Shown here piece after piece: positions 7,093 through 12,453 of a DNA stretch of 12,453 nucleotides. The DNA comes from an uncultured Bacilli bacterium. GTDB lineage: Bacteria; Bacillota_I; Bacilli_A; RF39; UBA660. The stretch covers positions 1 through 12,453 of the forward strand of contig CANNTX010000036.1 in assembly GCA_947522695.1 (NCBI GenBank), read 5' to 3'. The position numbers and the translations under genes are program-made. The notes beneath the pieces were generated by a model. The model was not told the origin of the DNA and made no database searches. It saw only the letters and a program-made list of their open reading frames with translations. Positions within the stretch are counted from its first letter, which is position 1. The number at the start of each line of letters is the position of its first letter.

Positions 7093-7121
7093 AGTATACT
7101 TAAAAAGTAATAAAAAAGCAA
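7093..7121 (-). promoter_or_regulatory. Sigma-A promoter of lysS
   Basis: The minus strand reads TTGCTT (7121-7116), 17 bp, then TATACT (7098-7093). This gives a start near 7086, just before the weak ribosome binding site. Five of six -10 bases match consensus. Confidence 0.65.
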
Positions 7122-7153
7122 TAAAAGAATAATCTTAATTTAGGAGGAATATT

Positions 7154-7504
7154 ATGAATGGAACTTACTATCCTAGCGCTAAGTATCCAAATGATTATAA
7201 TTTAAATACAGCACCTATTGGAGGAGATGCGAATGGGAATGTTCAAGATGAGCAAAGTTATATTGAAAATATTTTAAGATTAAATAAAGGTAAAAGGGCT
7301 AAAGCATATTTTTCTTTTCCAGATTCTAATGAATGGCGTGATAAAGTTTTTGAAGGAATTATTGAGGAAGCTGGAAAAGATCACCTTGTTATGAGTGATC
7401 CTAAAACTGGTAAATGGGCTTTAATTCTTCTTATTTATTTAAATTTTGTAGAATTTGATGAGAAGATAAATTATAGTCATGCTTATTCGGAGATAACTTT
7501 TTAG
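7154..7504 (+). CDS. gerQ: GerQ-like spore coat protein
   Basis: GerQ is a spore coat protein that, in Bacillus, is cross-linked by transglutaminase and localises the cortex hydrolase CwlJ. The 116-residue product has a 33-residue variable N-terminus rich in Tyr, Asn and Gly. The conserved GerQ domain follows: QSYIENILRLNKGK (34-47), then EWRDKVFEGIIEEAGKDHLV, DPKTGKW and YLNFVEFDEKINY. It is shorter than B. subtilis GerQ (about 180 residues) because the N-terminal part is reduced. The start is supported by AGGAGG (7142-7147) six bases before the ATG. It is a single gene, divergent from lysS, with its own terminator. Finding it implies the organism, or a recent ancestor, makes endospores. Domain recognition is strong; whether it works in a coat here is inference. 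Confidence 0.88.
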   Translation: MNGTYYPSAKYPNDYNLNTAPIGGDANGNVQDEQSYIENILRLNKGKRAKAYFSFPDSNEWRDKVFEGIIEEAGKDHLVMSDPKTGKWALILLIYLNFVEFDEKINYSHAYSEITF

Positions 7505-7515
7505 GTTATCTTTTT
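7491..7515 (+). terminator. Intrinsic terminator of gerQ
   Basis: AGATAAC (7491-7497) pairs with GTTATCT (7505-7511) around a 7-nt loop that contains the gerQ stop codon TAG (7502-7504), followed by a T5 run. Confidence 0.85.
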
Positions 7516-7525
7516 AATTTTCTAC

Positions 7526-7573
7526 TGAAAATTAGTGTCACTTGTGTCAGTGAATTTCAATGAGATTATAAAT
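7526..7573. repeat. Palindromic repeat copy R1
   Basis: The core 7526-7559 runs from TGAAAATTAGTGTCA to GTGAATTTCA and its two halves are imperfectly complementary (about 12 of 15 pairs, counting one G-U). The tail to 7573 (CAATGAG.TTATAAAT) is shared with copy R3, and over 48 bases the two differ at 3 positions. It lies between the 3' ends of gerQ and the AAA ATPase gene, and its tail contains the ATPase stop codon. Confidence 0.85.
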
Positions 7574-8801
7574 TTAAACTATCTTTATTTAATAAAAATT
7601 CTTTTATTCCAATAATTAATATCCCATCTTCGTTGTGCCATGCATTTATATCATCTTTAACAACAATTATCTTTTTAAAGTTATCATTAACACAATTTAA
7701 TGGACGTGATTCTTGATAGTTTTTTTCAGGTGTATCAATATTTAGTGCTGATTGGATGTAATATTTATTGCTTCCCATATTACAAATAAAATCTATTTCA
7801 TAATAAGTTCTTCCACTACTATTTCTTGATTCCACTACTCCAACATCTACATTATATCCTCTTATTAATAACTCGTTAAAAATTATATTTTCCATAATAT
7901 GATTTTCTTCTTGTTGTCTAAAATTTAATCTAGCATTTCTTAGTCCTATATCTGTAAAATAATATTTATATGGTGTAGAAATATATTTTCTTCCTTTAAC
8001 ATCATATCTTTCTACTTTTTTAATTAAATAAGCATTTTCCATGTGGTCTATATATGAGGAAATAGTGTTAAGAGATATTTCTTTATCTCCAATTCCTAAA
8101 TATGTTTTATATATGTTCATTGGGTTGGTTAGTGATCCAATGGATGATGCTAAAATATTTACTGTTGCATCTAAAACATCTTTTCTTTTTATTTCATTTC
8201 TTTCGATAATATCTTTTAAATATGTTGTTTCAAATAAGTTTAATAAATATTCACTTTTTTGTTTTTCATTAGTTTGAAGCACAACTGGTGGAAGTCCGCC
8301 ATATAATGTATATTCTTTCCAAGCAAGATCTTCTCCAATATTTTTTAATTCGATAAATTCTTTAAAAGACAATGGATAAACATTAATTTCAGTACTGCGA
8401 CCTCTGAATTCAGTTACTATATCTTTTGATAAAAACTTTGAGTTAGATCCAGTGACATATACATCTAGGTTAGGCTTTTTTAAAAAACTATTTAGAACTT
8501 CTTCAAAATCTTTTACTAACTGTATTTCATCTAAAAGAACATAGTACATTTTTTTATCTTTAATTTTATTCATAATATAATTGTATAGTTCTAAAGGATC
8601 GCGATATTTTTTGTTTTCAATTAAATCTAAATCTAATTTAATAATATGATCTTCTTTTATACCACTTTCAATTAAATAGTTTTTGAATATTGGATCTAGT
8701 AAATATGACTTTCCGCATCTTCTTATGCCAGTAATAACCTTTATTAATTTGTTTTCACGTGCAGATATTAATTCATTTAAATATTGTTCTCTTTTAATCA
8801 T
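7566..8801 (-). CDS. AAA ATPase with DUF4143-type C-terminal domain
   Basis: An ATPase of the large, poorly characterised AAA_14/DUF4143 family, often scattered in many copies in gut bacteria. From the ATG at 8801 it has 411 residues. Walker A is GIRRCGKSYLL (about 25-35), Walker B VLLDEIQ, the sensor-like block VYVTGSNSKFLS and a possible arginine finger FRGRS. The C-terminal DUF4143-like half includes YYFTDIGLRNA and a PD-(D/E)XK-like EIDFIC..YYIQ. In that motif the usual lysine-containing element reads IQ, as in many relatives, so nuclease activity is doubtful. I chose 8801 because GAGGAAA lies in front of it and the protein then starts MIKREQYLNEL, typical of the family. A longer reading to 8846 would run into repeat R2. 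The gene is bracketed by R1 and R2, with its promoter between R2 and R3. Confidence 0.88.
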   Translation of the reverse strand: MIKREQYLNELISARENKLIKVITGIRRCGKSYLLDPIFKNYLIESGIKEDHIIKLDLDLIENKKYRDPLELYNYIMNKIKDKKMYYVLLDEIQLVKDFEEVLNSFLKKPNLDVYVTGSNSKFLSKDIVTEFRGRSTEINVYPLSFKEFIELKNIGEDLAWKEYTLYGGLPPVVLQTNEKQKSEYLLNLFETTYLKDIIERNEIKRKDVLDATVNILASSIGSLTNPMNIYKTYLGIGDKEISLNTISSYIDHMENAYLIKKVERYDVKGRKYISTPYKYYFTDIGLRNARLNFRQQEENHIMENIIFNELLIRGYNVDVGVVESRNSSGRTYYEIDFICNMGSNKYYIQSALNIDTPEKNYQESRPLNCVNDNFKKIIVVKDDINAWHNEDGILIIGIKEFLLNKDSLNL

Positions 8802-8821
8802 AAAATTTCCTCTTTTCTCAT

Positions 8822-8855
8822 TGAAAATTAGTGTCATTTGTGTCACTGAATTTCA
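8822..8855. repeat. Palindromic repeat copy R2
   Basis: This 34-bp core differs from R1 at 2 positions. It is in the same orientation as R1 and R3. Its left end reads CTCATTGAAA, the exact inverse of the right end TTTCAATGAG of R1 and R3. It occupies the predicted 5' untranslated region of the AAA ATPase mRNA. Confidence 0.85.
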
Positions 8856-8860
8856 ATACA

Positions 8861-8889
8861 ATTATAATTTAAAATAAAATAAAAAGCAA
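8861..8889 (-). promoter_or_regulatory. Sigma-A promoter of the AAA ATPase gene
   Basis: The minus strand reads TTGCTT (8889-8884), 17 bp, then a perfect TATAAT (8866-8861). The expected start is at about 8854, so the mRNA would begin inside repeat R2. The promoter sits alone in the 43-bp gap between R2 and R3. Confidence 0.7.
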
Positions 8890-8898
8890 GAATGTCGT

Positions 8899-8946
8899 TG
8901 AAAATTAGTGTCACTTTTGTCAATGAATTTCAATGAGGTTATAAAT
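8899..8946. repeat. Palindromic repeat copy R3
   Basis: The core 8899-8932 plus the shared tail is in the same orientation as R1 and R2 and differs from R1 at 3 of 48 positions. The tail contains the stop codon of the metallo-hydrolase gene, just as the R1 tail contains the ATPase stop. Confidence 0.85.
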
Positions 8947-9451
8947 AAGAATTCAAATTTTGTCTTTCATTTGATAGATTTGTTGATTGGCCATGCCCTG
9001 GATATATTTCCAAATCATTTTTAAATTCTAATATTTTTTTAATGCTTTCTTGCATTTCTTTAAAGTTTCCACCTGGCAAGTCAGTTCTTCCGATAGTATC
9101 TTTAAAAATAAAATCTCCACTAAATAATTTATCATCAAATAAGAATCCAACCAAATCATCTTTATGTCCTGGAAAATTAATTATTCTAAAATTAAAGTTT
9201 TCGATATTTACTTCTTTATTAATAATTTTATAATCATAGATAGGAACATTTTTGTATTTTAATATATCCTGCAATGCACCTATATGATCAAAATGATAAT
9301 GTGTTATTAATATGCCTAATAAATTTCCTTTTATTTCATTTAATATTTTTTTAGATTCTTCTCCAGGATCTATTATTAGGTAATTATTATCTATATTTAA
9401 TATATAGCAATTTTCTTCTAATGGTCCTACTACTATTCTTTTTACTTTCAT
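8939..9451 (-). CDS. Metallo-beta-lactamase-fold hydrolase, GloB/YqgX-like
   Basis: A predicted cytoplasmic Zn hydrolase of the glyoxalase II-like branch, which hydrolyses thioesters such as S-lactoylglutathione or related thiols; the true substrate is unknown. The N-terminus reads VGPLEENCYIL. Metal ligands are visible in HYHFDH (51-56), PGH (94-96), SGDFIF (111-116) and PGHG (151-154). At 170 residues it is about 35-40 shorter than YqgX-type relatives; the shortening falls around residues 70-95, so it is a compact version with all ligands kept. I chose the ATG at 9451 because AAAGGAA lies in front of it and the conserved start is MKVKRIVVGP. An upstream in-frame start at 9475 would add eight residues that are not family-like. 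Divergent from the LemA-like gene. Confidence 0.85.
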   Translation of the reverse strand: MKVKRIVVGPLEENCYILNIDNNYLIIDPGEESKKILNEIKGNLLGILITHYHFDHIGALQDILKYKNVPIYDYKIINKEVNIENFNFRIINFPGHKDDLVGFLFDDKLFSGDFIFKDTIGRTDLPGGNFKEMQESIKKILEFKNDLEIYPGHGQSTNLSNERQNLNSYL

Positions 9452-9535
9452 TTGTAATTTCCTTTCTACATACAATATACTATAATATTTATATTATTTC
9501 ATTTAATTATATTTTATTTTTTTAATGTTTTAGAG

Positions 9536-9541
9536 TATAAT
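9536..9541 (+). promoter_or_regulatory. Consensus -10 box of the LemA-like gene
   Basis: A perfect TATAAT with no good -35 box in the AT-rich upstream sequence. The expected start at about 9548 leaves roughly 12 nt before the GTG at 9560, just enough for the GGGTGAT ribosome binding site. Confidence 0.5.
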
Positions 9542-9559
9542 TTAAGATGGGTGATTATT

Positions 9560-10105
9560 GTGAATATAGTTAGTTTAATATTACTTTTAATAATTATTGG
9601 AGGAATATGTGGAATTGTTTATATAATTGTTTATAATAATTTACAGGCATATACCTTAAAGATTAATGAAGCTGAAGCTTTAATTGACGAATTATTAAGA
9701 AAAAAATATGATAATATTTTAATGATGAAGGATATTATAATTGAAGAAACTGACGTTCCAGAGAAATCTTTCGATGAAGTAGTTAAACTTAAGAAACAAA
9801 ATTTATCTAGTTTTGATTTAGAGAGAAAATTAAATGAATATAATAATTTGATAATTAAAATAAATGGTGATTATGATAATTTACTTGGTAATATAAGATT
9901 TAATAATTATTTTAATGAACTTAATGAAATAAATCAAAAGTTAGAAGCTGCTAAAAGTTTTTATAATAAATATACAAATATATTAAATAAATATACTAAA
10001 AAGTTTCCATCTAATGTGATTGCTTATAGTCACAATATTAAGACAAGGGCATTCTTTGATGGAAAAGATATGTTTGATGAGGATTTAAAAGATTTTAAAT
10101 TATAA
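9560..10105 (+). CDS. LemA-like membrane-anchored coiled-coil protein
   Basis: LemA-family proteins have one N-terminal membrane helix and a helical-bundle domain; their function is not well defined. Here a hydrophobic segment covers about residues 4-25. A helical region follows whose pattern fits LemA: KINEAEALIDELLRKKYDNI, NEYNNLIIKINGDYDNL, then NELNEINQKLEAAKSFYNKY, and finally FPSNVIAYS with a C-terminal FFDGKD. It is diverged, and at about 182 residues it matches usual LemA length. I chose the GTG at 9560 because GGGTGAT (9549-9555) can act as its ribosome binding site; a GTG at 9551 lies too close to the predicted transcription start. It stands alone, divergent from the metallo-hydrolase gene and convergent with the Nudix gene. 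Confidence 0.72.
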   Translation: MNIVSLILLLIIIGGICGIVYIIVYNNLQAYTLKINEAEALIDELLRKKYDNILMMKDIIIEETDVPEKSFDEVVKLKKQNLSSFDLERKLNEYNNLIIKINGDYDNLLGNIRFNNYFNELNEINQKLEAAKSFYNKYTNILNKYTKKFPSNVIAYSHNIKTRAFFDGKDMFDEDLKDFKL

Positions 10106-10110
10106 AATAA

Positions 10111-10138
10111 AAATGAAGATTTTTGGTCTTCATTTTTT
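10111..10138. terminator. Bidirectional intrinsic terminator
   Basis: AAATGAAGA (10111-10119) pairs with TCTTCATTT (10127-10135) around a 7-nt loop. A T6 run follows on the plus strand (10133-10138) and a T-rich stretch follows on the minus strand, so it can end both the LemA-like transcript and the convergent operon finishing with the Nudix gene. Confidence 0.85.
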
Positions 10139-10562
10139 AGTACAACAAATTATTTTCTTTAGCATATGGGATAAAATGATCAGTAATAGCAGTTGATAAA
10201 TCACTTTCATCATCATTTAGGCCATGCCATTTATAATCCATAATTTCTTCATTAGGTAGTAGTTCTACGTCAATTGGTTTAGATGATATCATCATGTGCA
10301 TCTCAATTGTAAGGCTTGGATCTGATAAGGCTGGCTCTCTAAAGCAAAGAATCTCTTTTAAATCTTTTTCTTCAATAGTAAATCCGTTAGCTATTTCTTC
10401 AATGCATTCTCTAACGGCTGCTTCTTTAAATGTTTCTCCATTTTCAACTCCACCACCTACTAGGGTGTATTTTCCTTTTTTTGCACTTCTTTGTGACATG
10501 CTTACTAATACTTTACCGTCTTTAATAAATACGGTTGATACAACATATATTAAATCTTCCAT
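10137..10562 (-). CDS. Nudix hydrolase
   Basis: A 141-residue Nudix-fold protein that likely hydrolyses a nucleoside diphosphate linked to some moiety; the substrate cannot be assigned. The Nudix box G-x5-E-x7-R-E-x2-E-E is present: GGVENGE (37-43) and RECIEE (51-56). The usual glycine after the box is replaced in EEIANG. The N-terminal strand DLIYVVSTVFIKDGKVLV is typical. It is the last gene of the operon M23 peptidase-WalJ-RlmH-Nudix, starting 12 bases after rlmH ends with AGGAG before the ATG. A link to 8-oxo-dGTP cleaning or mRNA decapping would be guesswork. Confidence 0.88.
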   Translation of the reverse strand: MEDLIYVVSTVFIKDGKVLVSMSQRSAKKGKYTLVGGGVENGETFKEAAVRECIEEIANGFTIEEKDLKEILCFREPALSDPSLTIEMHMMISSKPIDVELLPNEEIMDYKWHGLNDDESDLSTAITDHFIPYAKENNLLY

Positions 10563-10574
10563 TAATACTCCTTT

Positions 10575-11009
10575 TTATTTATGATATGTTTCATTATTAA
10601 TTATTTTAAATGAACGATAAATTTGTTCCAAAAGAATTCCTCTAAACAAACCATGAGGAAATGTTAAATCACTAAATGATATTTTGTAATCTACTTTTTC
10701 TAAAACTTTGTCAGCTATACCATCTGAACCACCTATAATAAAATCGATATTGCCATAGTTCATTAAAGTTTTATCTATAAATTTTGATAATTCTGGTGAA
10801 GTGTATTTTTTGCCATCTAATGTTAAGGCAACTTTAAATGATTTATCTTTTAGTTTTGTTAAAATTCTATCTCCTTCTTCATTTTTATTTGAATCGATTA
10901 ATTCAAATATTTCTAATTTATGATATTTATTTATTCTAGTTTTATAATCATTAATTAAATCAAGAAGATATTTTTCTTTAATTTTTCCAACGCATATTAT
11001 TCTTATCAT
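10575..11009 (-). CDS. rlmH: 23S rRNA pseudouridine-1915 N3-methyltransferase
   Basis: This SPOUT-class enzyme methylates pseudouridine 1915 in 23S rRNA using S-adenosylmethionine. Family marks: start MIRIICVGKIKEKY, SAM-pocket loop FIIGGSDG (90-97), LTFPHGLFRGILLEQIYR (115-132) and the invariant C-terminal YHK. At 144 residues it is about 12-15 shorter than usual; the loss falls in the variable loop around residues 38-46. The motif FPHGLFRG differs from the common FPHQLMRV-like form. It overlaps walJ by four bases (ATGA), which gives translational coupling. In Bacillus subtilis the homologous yydA also lies just downstream of yycJ (walJ). Confidence 0.95.
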   Translation of the reverse strand: MIRIICVGKIKEKYLLDLINDYKTRINKYHKLEIFELIDSNKNEEGDRILTKLKDKSFKVALTLDGKKYTSPELSKFIDKTLMNYGNIDFIIGGSDGIADKVLEKVDYKISFSDLTFPHGLFRGILLEQIYRSFKIINNETYHK

Positions 11010-11770
11010 ACTTCAATATTTCCTGATATTTCATTTTGTTTGGCAATAACAATATTGTCAAATTCTATTTCATGATCTTTAAATTCATTTTTTAGTGTTT
11101 CTAGCGCTATTTCTGGGGTGTTATTTTCTTCGCTAAGGTGGGCTAAAATGATTTCTTTAGTATTACTACCAATTATCTTACTAAGATAGAAAGCGGATGA
11201 TTCGTTAGAAAGGTGGCCTTTATCGCTAGATACTCTTCTTTTTAACCATCCAGGATATCTACCATTAAGTAACATATCAGCGTTATGATTGCTTTCAAAA
11301 ATATAAACTGTTTTATTTTTTAATTTATTAAAATATTTTTGGTTAAGGTAACCTGTGTCTGTTATTTGGACAACACTACTATCTCCCTCGTTTATTATAT
11401 ATCCACGAGAATCTGATGTATCATGACTTGTTTTAATATTCTCAATTAAAAGATTATCAATTATCATATCATCTTCTAGTAATATTATATTTTCATATGT
11501 TTTTAAATATGGTAAATCTTCTAACATAGGTATAGTTAATATTAAAGTTGGATGATATTTTTTTACGATATTTTTTATAGAACTTACATGATCTGTGTGT
11601 GTATGGGTTATAAATATATATTCAATATTATCTAAACAAGTATTATTTTCGATTAGCTTTTCATTTAGGTAATTCATTGTACAGCCGGCATCAATTAATA
11701 ATTCGTGATGACTTGTTTTTACATATGTAGAATTTCCTTTAGAACCACTTGCTAAGACGCTTACTAACAT
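11006..11770 (-). CDS. walJ: WalJ (YycJ)-like metallo-beta-lactamase-fold hydrolase
   Basis: This MBL-fold protein of the YycJ/WalJ family is usually encoded in the WalRK cell-wall operon; in Firmicutes it is linked to coordinating cell-wall division and DNA processing, and it may be a nuclease. The 254-residue product starts MLVSVLASGSKGNSTYV, which is diagnostic. Ligands: HTHTDH (56-61), the histidine in TSHDTSD (116), Asp in TDTG (138), His in ESNHN (162) and AHLSEEN (211). I chose the ATG at 11770, which overlaps the end of the peptidase gene by 7 bases; an upstream ATG at 11785 adds MCGIL, not family-like. There is no clear ribosome binding site, so translation probably depends on coupling to the peptidase gene. 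It stops at TGA followed directly by TAA. It overlaps rlmH by four bases. Confidence 0.9.
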   Translation of the reverse strand: MLVSVLASGSKGNSTYVKTSHHELLIDAGCTMNYLNEKLIENNTCLDNIEYIFITHTHTDHVSSIKNIVKKYHPTLILTIPMLEDLPYLKTYENIILLEDDMIIDNLLIENIKTSHDTSDSRGYIINEGDSSVVQITDTGYLNQKYFNKLKNKTVYIFESNHNADMLLNGRYPGWLKRRVSSDKGHLSNESSAFYLSKIIGSNTKEIILAHLSEENNTPEIALETLKNEFKDHEIEFDNIVIAKQNEISGNIEV

Positions 11771-12453
11771 GAGAATACCGCACATGGATTAATATATGAT
11801 CCATTTTTTAGGATAGCAAAATGTAGGTGAGTTCCGGTTGATGATCCTGAGTTACCCATATTAGCAATGTGTTGTGAACGGGTAATTGTTTGTCCTGCTG
11901 ATACTTTAATATCGTTCTTTAAATGGGCGTAAATAATTTCAAATTCGCCATATGAAACTCTGACATAATTTCCCCAAGAGTTTCCACACATTGAACCTAG
12001 ATATCCCTGATTTGGACATGAAGTGTATGTTGTTGTTACAATTCCTTCAGTGGCTGCATAAATTGGAGATCCGAAGCCAGTTCCGGAAATATCTATACCA
12101 TTATGATGTCTTCCCCAACGCCAAGCAAATGGGCTGGTAATAACATATGGTGATAAAGTTGGCCAACGCCATTCATCATTTCCTTTAGGTATATATTCAT
12201 AATTAATACCCGGATTAGAATAATATTTAGTGCCCTTAGCAACAATTTTATTTACTGTTGGTTTAATTTCTTCAGATTTTGTAATTACAAGTTTTTCAAT
12301 TTCACCATTTTTATATTGAATTGATTCAGTTACTTTTGAAATACCATTTACTCCTTCTTGGATTACTTTTGTTTGTCCAACATACATATCTTTATCTTCT
12401 TGATATTCAGTAATGGCTTTATTATTAATATTTTCTACGACTTCTACCTCATG
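11764..12453 (-). CDS. G5-domain M23 metallopeptidase (5' end outside the window)
   Basis: An exported murein endopeptidase that cuts peptide cross-links. The frame is open to the right edge, so an ATG at 12387 is internal; the signal peptide must lie outside. In the 229 visible residues (numbered from the edge) there is first a G5 domain (about 1-75: QTKVIQEGVNG, ITKSEEIKP, KIVAKGTK), which may bind cell-wall sugars. The LytM/M23 domain follows: PFAWRWGRHHNGIDIS with the zinc ligands His117 and Asp121, then HL at His177 and HLHFAI with His209/His211. Residues 146 and 156 are cysteines in an insertion, and two more cysteines lie at the C-terminus. It is the first visible gene of the operon with walJ, whose start it overlaps. 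In other Firmicutes, M23 peptidases belong to the WalRK regulon, which fits a common role. Catalytic residues look complete. Confidence 0.92.
   Translation of the reverse strand, partial: HEVEVVENINNKAITEYQEDKDMYVGQTKVIQEGVNGISKVTESIQYKNGEIEKLVITKSEEIKPTVNKIVAKGTKYYSNPGINYEYIPKGNDEWRWPTLSPYVITSPFAWRWGRHHNGIDISGTGFGSPIYAATEGIVTTTYTSCPNQGYLGSMCGNSWGNYVRVSYGEFEIIYAHLKNDIKVSAGQTITRSQHIANMGNSGSSTGTHLHFAILKNGSYINPCAVFSC

Noticed and set aside
7070..7153. T-box leader for lysS
   Set aside because: The predicted promoter leaves only about 15-20 nt before the start codon.
7526..7573. Repeat R1 as a terminator for the ATPase gene
   Set aside because: The imperfect hairpin is not followed by a T tract on the minus strand, and an equivalent copy lies in a 5' untranslated region.
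8802..8846. Longer N-terminus of the AAA ATPase
   Set aside because: It would translate repeat R2, lacks a ribosome binding site, and the family starts at MIKREQ.
7526..8946. CRISPR array
   Set aside because: Only three repeats, with a whole gene and a 43-bp promoter gap between them, no regular spacers and no cas genes.
12385..12387. ATG as start of the M23 peptidase
   Set aside because: 22 further codons are open to the right edge and belong to the G5 domain; no ribosome binding site or signal peptide follows this ATG.
1..12453. UGA read as tryptophan
   Set aside because: Tryptophans are encoded by TGG throughout and no gene has an internal in-frame TGA. The walJ stop TGA is followed by TAA, so it alone cannot decide, but the overall pattern favours the standard code.

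Overview
The window looks like a chromosomal piece of a very AT-rich, low-GC Gram-positive-type bacterium (Firmicutes/Bacilli or a related gut lineage). Evidence: strong Shine-Dalgarno sites (AGGAGG, AGGTGAT) on several genes, TTGCTT-17 bp-TATAAT-like promoters, a full-length lysyl-tRNA synthetase, Lgt, a WalJ-RlmH pair and a GerQ-type spore-coat protein. Every tryptophan codon I checked is TGG and one gene stops at TGA, so the standard code is likely and a mycoplasma-type code is not. I see no rRNA, tRNA, CRISPR array, transposase or phage structural gene. Genes are tightly packed, and several terminator hairpins lie on or right next to stop codons.

Layout from left to right. 1-2367 (+): the 3' part of a large SNF2-family helicase, open at the left edge. 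2368-2761: a 394-base interval that holds what looks like an independent small transcript of about 240 nt (2451-2690). It encodes a 31-residue lysine-flanked membrane peptide whose ribosome binding site lies in a hairpin, and its 5' and 3' ends are complementary. This is the most interesting part of the window and resembles a type I toxin mRNA. 2762-3982 (-): a YvlD-like membrane protein followed by prolipoprotein diacylglyceryl transferase (Lgt). 4040-5437 (-): a YfcC/DcuC-like polytopic transporter. 5573-7069 (-): lysS. 7154-7504 (+): a GerQ-like protein, divergent from lysS.

7526-8946: an AAA ATPase with a DUF4143-type C-terminus, flanked by three copies of a 34-bp imperfect palindromic repeat, with its promoter between two of them. 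8939-9451 (-): a compact metallo-beta-lactamase-fold hydrolase. 9560-10105 (+): a LemA-like membrane-anchored coiled-coil protein, sharing a bidirectional terminator with the next operon. 10137-12453 (-): a tightly coupled operon of G5-M23 peptidase (open at the right edge), WalJ, RlmH and a Nudix hydrolase.

The conserved genes cover envelope work (Lgt, M23 peptidase, WalJ), translation (LysS, RlmH) and sporulation (GerQ). The accessory elements are the small hydrophobic-peptide locus and the repeat-flanked ATPase. Functions are assigned from motif recognition by eye. No alignment, HMM search or folding program was run.
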